Assembly: GCA_032358255.1 (NCBI GenBank)
Contig: JAULBX010025386.1
Location: 186,001-250,000, forward strand
DNA from: Heterotrichella gracilis
Lineage: Eukaryota; Sar; Xanthophyceae; Tribonematales; Xanthonemataceae
Reading direction: 5' to 3'
Length of the DNA stretch: 64,000 nt
Position numbers and translations under genes: made by a program. Every line of letters begins with the position of its first letter. Position 1 is the stretch's first letter. Below are positions 23,991-36,175 of the stretch, in pieces. Below the pieces are notes generated by a model that searched no databases, had not been told where the DNA came from, and saw nothing but the letters and a program-made list of their open reading frames with translations.

Positions 23991-24924
23991 CCTCCAGGGT
24001 TGCAGACCTTCATCTGCAACGATTTAGAGGCGTGTGGCTCGGAAATCCCTAAGGTCCAGGGATTGTTTGGGGCCAGGAGTTGAAAGCTCGTAGCTAGGGT
24101 TCGCATGCATGGGAGTACGAGCGCCAAGTACCTGCTTGACCAGAAGAGACTTCAAGTAAAAATGTGGGGAGCGTGGGAACTGGATATCCCTAAAAGAGAT
24201 TTTGGGCACGTTGGAGGGTACGATCCACGCCCTGGATCATGGCCCTAGACCTCATCCACGGCATCGATGTACACAGCCCTTTGACAGGGTACAACTTGTC
24301 GCAAGGCCTAGGGGACACCAGTACTGGTCCTAGGGACATCAAGCCTTCGTATCGTCATGATACGATATGTTCCTTAGCAATAGGGATCAATCAATTCTTT
24401 CGAAAATGGTTGCTTTCGCCTCGACTAAAGGCCATCTGCAGGCCAGCTGGACTATGCATGGCCTAACATTTCGCGTTATCTTTTGTAACGCGATTCTCTC
24501 CGACAGGGCAAGACAAGCGCTCTGGATTCTGGCAGAACTTGACCAAATATACGAGAATTCGTTGTGCAAGCGTGTAACGTACAACTTGCTCCCTCTGCAG
24601 TTCGTGTGGTGACGTTGCTGTTTGGCATGCCATGGCACTAGTGAGTACTCGTCCCAACGGTGAACCTCTTGCAAGCGCGCAACAACCTCTTGGCTCAAGG
24701 TACGTATTGTATTTAAACGCAACGGGACGTTCTATACGTGCTTGAGTACACTCATAACAACCACAACGTCCCTGCAAGCCCTCTAAAGCATCACTGCTGC
24801 GATACAAGCTGGGTAGATGCATTACATATGTACATGTGCACTGTCCCAGGAGGCCTTTGCCGTATAACCGTTTTTGTAGTGCCTGTGGCGCACGTCACGC
24901 CCTGGGCGCTAGGTTAAAAGCACG
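23991..24924. other. Unassigned region after hairpin cluster
   Basis: Frames at 24239-24466 (+) and about 24161-24240 (+) read like protein for short stretches but are in different frames and have no recognised domain. It may be a decayed insertion. I cannot name it. Confidence 0.3.
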
Positions 24925-25464
24925 ATGAGGCTCCGGCCTCTCAATAGGTCCGTTTGCAAGCCGATCGACGTTACAAGCGAGGGAATAAACCTTTGCAAAG
25001 AGAGTGTGTGTAATGTGTGCGTTGATGCGCACTCGTCTGTACTAGACTGCGAGGGAGCCATTGCGTGCCTGGAACTCGCCACGGCCGCTCAAATCCTCTA
25101 CATCACTCGTATGGCTGCCTCCACCATACGGTTGATCAAAGAGGGCACCAAGGAGGTCATACGTGCGAAAGTGGGTGAACCAATCCCAGCCATGGTGGGA
25201 GACACTTTGGACCTGGGCAGGGCGGACATTGCTGACCCACCAACACAGTTTGCCTACCTCGTCGGGACTTTAACACCCGTGGCTATCACGCCGAATCCTC
25301 TGCAACTTCAACTGGTGCGGGTGTGCAGTTTGAGTGTCCGTTTGCTCTCTATTGGCCTGGTTGCACTTGTGTACACATCACGGACAACCCAACCACTGTC
25401 TCAGCTTTTTCTGTTTGTGGGCCACATCAAGCCAACACTTGAGCAGATACCTTTCATATCCTGA
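24925..25464 (+). CDS. Orphan ORF of 179 residues
   Basis: An ATG-initiated uninterrupted frame of 179 residues with a cysteine-rich start and a mid-section (TMRLIKEG-like helices, then PTQFAYLVGTLTPVAI) that does not match any family I know. It has no evident intron, unlike all neighbours, and sits next to the repeat cluster. It could be a chance ORF, a decayed mobile-element gene, or an intronless gene. It is not obviously joined to the GTPase gene 100 bases downstream. Confidence 0.25.
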   Translation: MRLRPLNRSVCKPIDVTSEGINLCKESVCNVCVDAHSSVLDCEGAIACLELATAAQILYITRMAASTIRLIKEGTKEVIRAKVGEPIPAMVGDTLDLGRADIADPPTQFAYLVGTLTPVAITPNPLQLQLVRVCSLSVRLLSIGLVALVYTSRTTQPLSQLFLFVGHIKPTLEQIPFIS

Positions 25465-25566
25465 TACACAGGCTCAAACACGTTTCCTGTGTCTGATCAG
25501 GTGCCAAACTCAACTCCCACTCCCCCATCGACCACCTCTGTCCTTGGACATCAAGTGTTTGCAACA

Positions 25567-28500
25567 ATGTCCAAGCAAGCCCAAAAGACACCTTGGGCCA
25601 AGAGGTCCTCGTTGGAAGATGGACAGGACACCCAGGCCTCCCAGAAAAGGCAAAAGGGACAGCAGAAGCCTTCGCCTTTGGAGTGCAATGAGATGCCACA
25701 CCTGAACCTCCTACCAAGGCGCTTGACGCGGGACGTCCGCATGACAGACAGAGGAGCTCCACGTCGTTTCCCAGCCCTCACTGGCTCCACCTCAGCACCA
25801 GGCTCTGGACGAGCACTAGCTCTAGGGCTGCTGCCATCAGCTGCGGCAGGGGGACAGGCATGGTACCACCGGTGGGAGACTCGTGGTCTGCAAGATGGGC
25901 TGGCCTGGATATTGTCCACCTGCAACAGGGTATTGGCCCAGGCAGAGCTTGTGCTGTGCACTCCTGCTGGCACTGATGGAAGGGCAGGTGGGTACACAGG
26001 ATACCGAGAGAAAACCCTTTAGCTTATTCCACACGTGTGGCCCCCTGTGACCCTGTTTCCCCTACCCTGTATATATCCCAGGGGCTTGTGTGCCGTCGTG
26101 CTCCTCTCTGTGTGTCCTCGCGGTTCGTTTGTGTTCCAACTATTTTTGTTCCCTATTGTTTCTCAGGTACCCTCCTCCCCTTGGAGCGCACCATCAGTCT
26201 GGCTAGGGTCATCGCCGACCTCCGTGACACCTTCTGCCAGCCAGAAACCCTCATCGGGGTGGTGGGCGACATCGGTGCAGGCAAATCCTCCCTGCTCAAC
26301 TGCCTGCTGGGCGAAGAGGAGCTGCTGCCTACCAGTGGCATGCGGGCCTGTACCGCTTGTGTGGTGGAGCTGCGCTACAGCGACTCCAGCAGGTGAGCTC
26401 AGGGTTAGAACATAGGGTTTTAAGTGAGTCCCTTAGGGTTTTACCTACCTGCATCCCCTCCAGCAAGTGCTCAGAAGCGATACCCGTTGGGGCAGAAAAT
26501 GCTTGAGAGGGTGGAGAACACATTCCATGCATAGGTTATGGCATAGGGTTTTCAGGTTGAGGTGCACCGCCTGTGCAATGGAGCAATGCTAAAACTCCTC
26601 CAAGGTGGGGAGCAGGAATCCATTAAATAAATATATACCGTAAATACCCCATCGCACATTTAACAAAACCCTAAACACTTTGCACCCGCATTCCTGCAGC
26701 TATCACGCCGAGGTGGAGTTCCTCTCCCAGGAGGAGTGGCAGGCACAGCTTGAAATGCTGTTTTACGACCTGTGGGATAAGGAGGATGGGAGGCTGAAGG
26801 TGACTCGCCTGCCTGACAAGGACTCGGTTGCAGGGGTGGCGCAGGCGACCATTGAGGCGGTTCTGGGCAAGGAGGTCCTGAGGTGAGTGAAAATCTTTGG
26901 GAAGAATTTCAAGGATGTGCAGTGTTCTACAAACCCTGAAAAGATGCTGCGGTTGTAGGCGCAGTGGTGGCGTGGGATCATTGCAATTGCGTGACCAGAT
27001 GCATGGGAGCACAGGCATTCATTAAGGCAGTGCTAGGCAGCTTTTATTCTATTAGTCAGTTAGTTAGTTACATGCATTCCAGCAATACAGCCAGATTTGC
27101 AGTCGGTCTTGCACATGCGGCGCCACGCAGCTCTTTCCTGGCACTGTTTGAACTACGTATTGATCCCACGCGACTTGAGGTCCTGCTGGAGTAAGTCAGC
27201 CCACGTGGCCCTTGCCTTACCTACCCCCGTTGCCCCCTCTACCCAAACACCATACATTTAGGAACCCTATCGTCTGATAAACGTCCTAAATGTCCCAACC
27301 AGCGTAGCCTAATGTCCCTGAGTTTGTCACCTATGCTTTGTTGCCCACGCTTGATAAGGAGAACGGAATTCTTTTATTCTGTGATTGTGACTATTGGACT
27401 CAGTGACCTGCTGCCAAGCCGTTTTCTGAAATGTTGTCATACAACTGTGATGGCTGACCTTTTGGTTTAATTACTTAAACCGCCCTACACTCCACACCCG
27501 TGCAATGGCAAGGCTCACAAAACAAACCTGGCACATATCCCAGTCCGTGCTTCCCTCCCCCCCTCCGCAGATCTTCCAACATCACTCTGGAGACCCTGAA
27601 ATTGGCCTCTACAAGTATCACCCAGCTGCTGGGCACCACCCCTTGCTTTGATGAGCAAAACGCCAATGATTTTGCCAGGGAGCTGAAATTCTACATTGGC
27701 AGCGCCACTGACCGCGATGCCCTCTCCCCCTGGCCCCTGGTCAAGGTGTTCAAGGTTCGCCACAACTGGGAGGTGAGCACAGTACTACAGAATCCCTACC
27801 AAATCCCTACAAATATTCTACAAACATCTATAGAAACCTTACATGGTGATAGACATCTGGAACAGCGATTAGCCACACGGCAGGTGCAAAGTGAATATAG
27901 TGAAACTTGATTCAGAGCTGAATGCCACATGATGACAGCAACTCTAACACGAATGGTTGTTTTGTCCCCATAGATTTTGTCCTCCGGTGCTGTGCTGGTG
28001 GATCTCCCTGGTATGGCGGATGCCAATGAGGCTCGTGGGAGGGTGGCTGAGAGGTATCTTGGGCAGTGCAAAGCCATTTGGATTGCGGCAGATATCACAC
28101 GCGCAATTGACAACCAATCTGCCAAGGTGGGTGTGGGTGGGAATAAATGTGAGAAGAAATAGATAAATAGATGCGTGCCGAGGTGAGGGTGACGGTGACC
28201 ACAATTTTGGTCACCCAAAACAAGGGTAATAATATAATAAATATGACCTTTGTTATCTTATGACCCTTGCTCGAAGAAGGAGAAGCAAAAAGGGATTAGA
28301 GTAGAGGATTTGTGCATCTAACGTATTATGGTAGGGAACATAGTTGGAATGAGGGTGACTTCATGGACAAGCAGGGCATTTCCGATTTGCTCCTCCTCCA
28401 TCGCACCTGTCCAACATGTCCCCTGCAACAATGACACCTTCAAGCCTAGATGCAAACCTAATCAGGCACCCTGAACCCTAATTCAGCACCCTAAATCCCA

Positions 28501-31500
28501 AGTTATCGCTGCAGAAGCTACTGAGCGATGAGTTCAGGATTCAGATGCTGATGCAAGGCAAGTACGGGGCAATCTCCTTCATCTGCACCAATTGGCATGG
28601 CATGTCTAACCTGCACACCATCTGTCTTGCAAGACAGATGGTGTGCAGGTTAGACAGGCCATCAACGACTTCTGCTCAAGCGACCTGGTGCATTAAACCC
28701 TAAACTCTATATGTTTTAGCACAAAGCTAAAACCCTACGGCACAAGATTAGCGTCTGTGCAACCACCAAACCGTTGAATGCTATGGCTCTGCCAAGATAT
28801 ATATGTTTTGCGTGGCTTTGAGCAAGGCTGATCAGTCGGCTGATCATCTGGCTGTGCCGGTTCTGCTGGAACTATAATTCATCAACTGATTGGGTCGCAG
28901 GAGAGGGATGGAGTTGCATACATCTGCCGAACCACTGGCTGCCCAAAGGAGCGCTTTGAGAAATGACAGGTAATTTGGGTGCAGGCACAAGGGCTCGAAA
29001 TTAAGTGCAAGGCAGTTATATATTTTAGTGTGCATACGCGTATACTGATCACTAGTGGAGGAGGTCCAACATTGAGGCTATTAGTGGGATTTCTGCCTGT
29101 TTTTATTGTTACTTGTCCTGTGGTTTGTTGTACATTCGATGAATTCTTTGTTACTGCACTACAAATTCAGACAGTTGGCATAGTGCTAATAACAAAGCCT
29201 TATACCAAGACAGCTTCCCAATGATAGTGCTTCATATTTTTGCAGGAAGACCTGAGAGGGCTACTTCAGCAGAAACACAACCTGAATAAGAAGATGGCTG
29301 CTGTTGGCAAAGATATCAATGCTTTGGAAACCACCAAAGTAAAGCTGACGAGGCAGATGGACAAGCAGCGTGCCGAGGCCCTGCAGGTAAATGAAATACA
29401 ATAGTGTAACACAGCTTGAATATAAGAAAAGGTGAACGTGTAAGTGAATAAGGCAAAGAAGAAATGCCACTCTACTAGACAGTTGACCCTCAGGTGCTCT
29501 GACCCTTCCGTCAACCAGCTCAAAAGATATTGTAGACTTGTTTTTCAGTTGTTCATCCTTGCAGGTGAGGAAGAGCGAGAGAGAGAACCAGGGCTGGGCA
29601 AGAAGGGACCAGGGAATAGGGGCCCAGTTGGGCCGCAAGGACTGGGCAATCTCAAGCTCGGATGGTGATGATGATGACCCGGACCAGGAATCCAAGGAGG
29701 AGGAGGAGGAGGAGTACCTTGTGAGTGATGGGGGTGATCGGAGGTGGTGATCACACATAGAGGTGGTGGTGATGGGGTGGACACAATGATGATCAGGGAA
29801 ATCTTGCGATTGTAATCAATACCCTTTGCAATCCCTCTAAGCACTTCCAGTGCGGTTGCCTGAGTCACGCTTTCCCCATGTCGCAGGATGACGCATGCGA
29901 AGCCGTCAGTGTCATCCACTGCCAGCTTGACGAAGTCAAGGCGGTAAATCCTACTAAAACCTAGACCAAACCCTAATTGTGTACCCCACCAAACTACACT
30001 TTGCTGTCCCCGTTCCACTTATAGGAGTTATGCTACCTGCGTTAAGAGCAGGCACCGCAGTGAAGCTCAAAGGTGGCCAACAGTGTAGTACAAATGTACA
30101 TGTTAAATGGCACGATGTGGCATCAAGCCAAGTATACAAATGCGCAGGGCGCCCTGTGCTGCATTCACTGTTTCCTTTCTTATTCACCCGCAATAGGTAC
30201 GCCGCCTGTCAGTGCACCATCCTGTCCCCTACGCTGTCTGAAAGTGCCTATGTGCAACATGCGCATTTTGCAATTGTCCCTCTGCCTGTCGTACTTTTTT
30301 CCTCCCGTTTTTCACGCAGGAGTTGCTCCCCTGCACTACACGCAGGGCAAGCTATATGGAGCATTCAACTTTGGTGACTGAATGCACCATGTGCGCATTG
30401 TTGAGTATCATTTGGCATCAATCCACACTCAACTCAATCAACACACAACTATTACTCGTCGAGCTCAAATTACAGAGTCATATTAATTACAAAATAATAA
30501 TGATGAGCACTCGTTGAGACATTACAGGTATACAACTCCCAGCATTGTCTCACTATTTCCCTCCCCGTATCTCCCTGCAGGCGTCACTTACCCTGGACCG
30601 CGAGCAGGCCAAGCTGCATAAACGCCTGGACAGTGTCAACGGAAAGATAGCGGGCACTGAATTACTATTGAAGGGCGTGTGTGCCAGAGCACGCAACAGC
30701 TACAGCAAGGAGTGCTTGAAGAAGGATTTCAAGGAGGGGCTTGAGGTAACTGCTGTCGGACAGCATGGGATGAGTGGGTTTGATGTGGATGCTGGGACAT
30801 AGATGGAGGGGAAAATTTGTGAAGGTTGGCTATGTCCTCTATTCTTTGGCTGACATAGGTAGCACAAAGGGTGCGGATCACGGCGCAACTGATCGGCCAC
30901 CATCTGTTTCACTAGAGACAGCGCTAGAAGAGCACCGGCAAACCCTAACCCCCTAGCCTGTGGTTCCCGCAGGAGATGCGGCTCCAAGCCGGCGATGGCT
31001 CCCCCCCCGCCACTGTCCTGGAGGTTGACCTGCCTGTGTTCTGTGTGAGCGCAACGGATGCACAAGCGCTGGAGTCACGGGGAGGGTTGGGCGGGCAGGC
31101 GAGCACCTTCACCCGGCTGAAGTACACTGGGGTAAGGAAGGTTGCTGTTGAGGCATTGGCATGAGGTGGGATTGAATTGGCACAGAGTGGGTTCTGTTTC
31201 CGATTATATTCCCCCTAAGTTTAGCGCAGGCCCCATGCACTTCCGGACGCATGCTTTTCGTATACTTGCGGTGTTGCCTTCCCCAAAGCACATTGTATGT
31301 AACTCTGCAACGGTGCCCATACATGCCTCAATGACAAACCCCTGCGGATGTTCTTCCTTCCCTGCTTGCAAGATCTTCACTTGTTTGCGCATGTGCAGCA
31401 GCTGACCCAATTTGACCCCATGACCAGCCAAATTGCCAGGATCAATTACCCCCGCCTACTGTCGCCAAGGTCTGCCCTTCAGTGTGAAATTTACCTGTTA

Positions 31501-34500
31501 ACATCCTACTATATCCCTTACCCCTTGCAGGTTCCCCAGCTGCGCGTACATGTACGGGAGCTGGCCCAGCCTGCCCGTGACAACCTGGCCTGCAAAATTG
31601 CATCGGCCACAACCCACGTCCTGGCCACCAGCACCAGCGCCCTGATGAATGCCGGGGAGTTTGGCGCCAAGCAGAGGCAGGCAATGGAGGAGCTTTTCAA
31701 GGGTCAATGTGTAGACATGAAGGAGAGGATGGAGGGGATGCTGGGGAGGTGCGCCTGCTCCTAATCTCCCTCATGTTTTGAACCCCTCTGCAGCCTGCTT
31801 AGGTTGGATCCAGGTCCATTTTGCAGTTTGGGCTCATTTGAGATCAGAGATTTGATCTTACAATCCATCAACATCATTACTGTGTCATACCTATGGTATG
31901 CTTACACAGTCCCTATCTCCCACGTAACAGCATTCCTGACCAAATCCAACACGCACTGCCCATCCTTGTCTGTGCTTTAACACACCTAGTGGCATTTGCA
32001 TGCAGTTAGGTGTATAGGTCACATTGCAACGCCAAATGCGTGGTTTTCAGCTAATTGACAATTGGGCTGTCAATGTTTGGCTTTGCATATTAACCAACTT
32101 AGCATCGTCTAATACCTGTACAGCATTGCGTACAATAATTTTTACACACGTTATATTCACCAGCTCACTTGTCCATCTGTTTTACTGCAACACCGCTGTT
32201 CAAATTATTTATGACCAAAAAACACTCGATCAAAGTAGAACTTTCTATTTAAGAACTTTTTGTCACTCTGTTAATTGAAATAAAAAACATAGTTTTCATT
32301 GCTGTTACAGGTGGTCCAGTGCCTTCCTCCAGCTGTTCACCCAAGGACGCGTAGCACTGTCGCTGACCGTCGGGGTGCGCCGGGCCCAAGAGAGGGCACA
32401 GGCTACTAGTGAAGGCTGGAGCAAGCCTGCAAGGGAAGGAGGCCTAGGCCTCCATTACAAGACGTTTAACGTGCGGGAAATGCTAGGCATCTTCCTTTAC
32501 CCTGCAACCAGATGCAAGGGTAACCTGTCCAGGGGCTACGCGGCATGCAATTACCCCCCCAAATTGGTCATGGCACTCAAAAGGGAAACCAATCAGCACC
32601 AGGAATCCTCAGAACATGTAGTTGTCAATGTGTGACATGTGCTTCCTTCCTGCTGTTGTGACAACCAGCTCAAAAACAGCCTTAAGCAATTGCAAAAGCT
32701 GGACAGTCTTTGTGCCTTTGTATACCTTTCTTTGTTTCCAGCGGGTTGACAGTCTAGTTGTGTATAACTTTCTTTGTTATTATGCTTATTCTGCAGGCAA
32801 CTGTAAGTCGCGGACGGGATGGGTGCTACTCGGACGGTAAGAAGCCAACCAACTTCAACAGAGACCTTGCTGCACCCATCAAAAGTGCAATTGGACTGGA
32901 ATGGGAGGGGCTGTTCTCGTCTGTCAGTTCCAAACTGGAGTAAGTGCCACAAATTGGGTCAGGATGTGGGCCATGGGGTGGGGTGCCTGTGTTTGTGGGC
33001 AATGGAAGCCCCGTCATGCATACCATTCACAGAATGGACTACAAAGAGTGACCAGGTTGTCACGTGATCAGATTTTAACTGTGAGTAGTAGCGCAGCCTG
33101 TGGCAACCCTGCCGCCGTCTGTCTGCCAGAGTTCTGCTAGCTTTAGGATATAGGGGTAGGGTTGTTGCCTACTCTAGCCGCGGCGGCCATGCAAGGTTGA
33201 AATTGTTGCAAGCTTCTTCACACACTTATTGCACAAATTCCTTCGTTGCTTGTTTTCTCCTTACTACAGGTATATGGTAAGCTTGATGCACATGTAGCCT
33301 TCCCAGACCATGTTAATTTTGCGCAACATGATCAACAGCAGTATATATAGTCTACTATATTTCAATTTGGATAACACCATTTTGTGGTCCCACGGCTTCA
33401 ATCCATCTCCACTGTTCTGTCGACGGCAAACTGAGGAGTCCAAATTTGCCCCTCTGTGCAGGGATTTCTGCACCTCCTACACTTCAATCCTCAGGTCCTT
33501 TCTGGCAGAAACCAAGCCAGGGTTGCTTGAAAATGGTCTGGACGAGGCATACTTGCAGCGTGTGGAGCAGCAGGTGAAAGCTTACGATAAACACCCGTTG
33601 CATCACAGCACTGTTCGTAGGCCCGGAGTGGCTTGGCACATTCAAGGCTGTCAGCCGTAAGTTCCTCCTGCCTGGAGCAATTTAATATTCCTGTTGGCAT
33701 GGCTTGCCACCGGTGGATCATCCAGGATGGGTTGGAATCTGTAAGCAGCACACCTGCAGTGCATGGAGGACAGGAGGTGGTCCTATCTGACCTCTGAATA
33801 CACAATGGTGTCAACAAGACTCTTCTGAGAAGTGCTGGATGTCGTATGCCATATGGTCACTGTCACCTGGCTGAAAATGATAAGGAAAAAATACTTTCCA
33901 TATGGTTTTTTCATACCTACTTTAAACCGTTGCACAGGTGTTGGTTGATGAAGTCTTGCAGGTAGAGCTGTCTACTGAGCTCTAGTATGAAGTCCCGCAG
34001 GAAGGCCTGCGGGACCCACATCACCAACAAGCAGGAAAGAATTTCCCGCACTGCCATCACGCCCATCGTCAAGGGGGCAATGCTGCCGGCATACGCTGCG
34101 TGAGTAGCCGACAAAAAAGTCTGCACTGATACAGAAATCACCTCACACATATCCTGCACGATGTGAATATTTGACGTGGGAGCAGCGCGATGTTTTGAGA
34201 TTGGCATGTCCAAGATCATTCCCAAGCTGCCCCTAGGGCTCCTGGCACATACCCGTCCTAGGTTTTAAAGTCCTGCCATGGGTTTCTGAGCTGTTCTGAG
34301 TTCCTTGCTAACTCATTCTCACAGGCGTGGAGGCCATTACAAGCGCATGGCGCTTCCAAAATCCTGCTTAGGGTTCTTGGCACACACCCTTCCATCGTCT
34401 AAACCCTGCCATAGGGTTTCTGGCGCATGCCTTTGCACCCTCCACGCCCCAGAGTTCCCTGCCATAGGATTTCTGATCTTCATTTTTGATGCAGGTGTGA

Positions 34501-36029
34501 CGCTGAGAGTGGCCCGGGCCACTACAAGCGCATGGCGGCCATCATGCGCAGACACATGGCCAACACACACATGACAATGTTCACAGCAGTCCAAGGTAAG
34601 ACATGTATAATATCTAAGAAATCAGATGTGCATTGTTGTGGCTGATGTCTGCAAAATCATTATGACAACTATTCCAATCAGTGTAAGAAAAACTAAATTT
34701 GTTGATTTTAGCAAGATAATTTCCGGAACACAGGCAGCGGAAAAAATCTCCACATGCGCTGCCTGTGTTTAAGCTTCTGCTCCCCACCTATTCAACCCGT
34801 TGTTGCAGCAGCAATTGCTTATAGCTTATAACATGTGAAACGAGCACCTGTTTGAGGGGGTCGTATTCATTTATTCATTCACCCATCACCCCCTTTCATT
34901 CGTGTCCTTTCTTTGTGTAGACAAAGTGCTGCAGCAGTTGGAAGAGGTTGCTCGAGACGTGGAGGAAATGCTTGCTGCTGGACTTGGGGAGATGCTGCAG
35001 CGGGTGATGGAGGCGTTCCAGGACATGTGGTATGTTACCTTTGTGCATTGACATGGCTGGGGTTTGATATCATCTCTGACGAGTCCGCCAACCAATAGGG
35101 TTTACTCTAGAGCTAGGGCACAGACGGAGCACGAAAGTGGAGGCGCGTTCAATTTAGTGGGCCTTGCGCAATCGGCTTACTTGCGCAAAACCCTGGGAGC
35201 AACTTATCTGGAATTGAGTACTGTGCTTTCCAAATCTGATTGTTTTACCAACCTGTGTATCCCCCATATTTCCTACATTCCTGCTTTTCCCCTTCAGGGA
35301 GGAGCGCCTGGTTGCGCCAGGTAAATTGGGCCGTATAATAAATGTAGTGTCCAGAAGTGAAATGTTAACTAGTAAAGTGTTGAACTTGTACCGTATACGA
35401 ATTTAATATATTGTCCGCATGGATTTCGAATTGTACTGTACTTGTAACCATAGTGGTGCTTAGCGTCACACACCTTTCAAAGTATACATCATGTAAGTTA
35501 CCAAATTGCCACCCATGTTTTTCATGAATGCCCCATCCCCTCGTGCAGGGTGGAGCCCGTAAGCGACCTTCCCCGCCGCCAAGCCGCCATTGCGCAGCTG
35601 CAGGGCCTGCTTGAAGAGGTGGGGCAGGTGTGCGAGCAGGCGGGGATAGACATCCCGGCCCTGGATGATGGGGGCTTGGCACTTGAGGCTGAAGGGGCTG
35701 AGGAGGTTGGAGAGGATGATGGGGCTGAGGCTGAGGAGACAGAGGAAACAGAGGAGACTGAGCAGGCTGAGCAGGCTGAGGAGGTTGAGGCTGGGGGCCC
35801 TAAGGAGGCAGAATATGAGTCTGAAGAGTCTGATGAGGAGCCTGAACAGGACGAGGAGCTTGGGCAGGCTCTGGCAGAGGGTGAGGCTGCGGGTGAGGCT
35901 GCAGCTGAGTTCGAAGGAGCAGAGGCTGGGGAGGTTGAGCAGGCTGTTGCGGCTGAGGCTGAGGTGGATCGTGTGCCTTTGAGTACTCGGAGGGAGCTGC
36001 TATCTCAGGGCTTTCTGCAGATGAGTTGA
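25567..36029 (+). CDS. Large nuclear GTPase, SLIP-GC/dynamin-like
   Basis: Dynamin-superfamily GTPase resembling vertebrate nuclear GTPase SLIP-GC and its fungal relatives. Proposed exons: 25567-25987, 26167-26392, 26700-26882, 27571-27772, 27974-28126, 28515-28687, 29246-29386, 29565-29720, 29887-29943, 30581-30745, 30973-31131, 31531-31748, 32311-32470, 32797-32939, 33462-33573, 33966-34099, 34495-34595, 34921-35029, 35549-36029. G1 is GDIGAGKSS (174-182), the switch I threonine lies in MRACTACVVELRY, and G3 is VDLPG (353-357). Helical and coiled-coil segments follow (LRGLLQQKHNLNKKM, ARARNSYSKECLKKDF), then the conserved LPVFCVSATDA and GLHYKTFNATVSRGRDG blocks, and a Glu-rich tail. Basic clusters near the start could act in nuclear import. 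Exon 6 contains a 35-nt inverted-duplication insertion that breaks the frame; without it all exons form one frame of 1152 residues. The start of the 33966 exon is uncertain. As given, the gene may be damaged. Confidence 0.8.
28603..28656. repeat. Perfect 54-nt palindrome in GTPase exon 6
   Basis: Every base from 28603 to 28629 pairs with 28656 to 28630, with no loop. The right half is in frame with TNCKTDGV, which fits the G4 (TKxD-like) region; the left half is its inverted copy. Bases 28593-28627 (35 nt) are the apparent insertion. Confidence 0.95.
34228..34494 (+). pseudogene. Tandem repeat with broken copy of GTPase exon 18
   Basis: In the intron before the exon at 34495 the segment 34332-34352 matches 34517-34537 of the exon at 20 of 21 positions (GGCCAYTACAAGCGCATGGCG). 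Surrounding text is also repeated: TCTTGGCACACACCC... and CCTGCCATAGGGTTTCTG occur in two to three degenerate copies about 145 bases apart. The first copy has an acceptor-like CTCACAG but its frame and donor are lost, so it reads as a dead exon. Confidence 0.7.
35665..35985 (+). repeat. Glu-rich low-complexity coding repeat
   Basis: The last GTPase exon carries imperfect GAGGCTGAG/GAGACAGAG repeats coding for an acidic tail (AEETEETEETEQAEQAEE). Such tracts expand by slippage; here the frame is kept. Confidence 0.8.
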
Positions 36030-36170
36030 GGAAGGCAGGGATTCACAAATGCCTGGGAAACCTTGAGGGGTATAAATTCAGTGAGTGTTAACAGGGTGTC
36101 TATATATACCTCCTTCTGTGTGCCATTAGTTTTGAACCCAATGTCGAAAACCCTCATTGAGTGACTTGTT

Positions 36171-36175
36171 TGTAA
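36171..36175 (+). promoter_or_regulatory. TGTAA polyadenylation signal, GTPase gene
   Basis: TGTAA 142 bases after the stop codon; this pentamer is the usual poly(A) signal in chlorophyte nuclear genes. Confidence 0.45.

Noticed and set aside
23508-24083. 191-residue plus-strand ORF in the repeat cluster
   Set aside because: Composed mostly of Pro/Gly from the hairpin repeats; low complexity, no domain.
26964-27194. Possible extra GTPase exon ending LRIDPTRLEVLLE before GTAAGT
   Set aside because: Exons on either side (ending 26882 and starting 27571) join directly in phase with family-like sequence, so an extra exon is not needed; alternative splicing not excluded.
28906-28972. Possible GTPase exon reading MELHTSAEPLAAQRSALRND before GTAATT
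   Set aside because: Ends in phase 2 whereas the next exon needs phase 0; the phase-0 reading has a stop.
29694-29715. GGA-repeat near 29700 as a free microsatellite
   Set aside because: It is in frame within a GTPase exon and codes for a Glu run.
35298-35321. Possible mini-exon GGAGGAGCGCCTGGTTGCGCCAG before GTAAAT in the GTPase gene
   Set aside because: Including it would enter in phase but leave in the wrong phase for the last exon.
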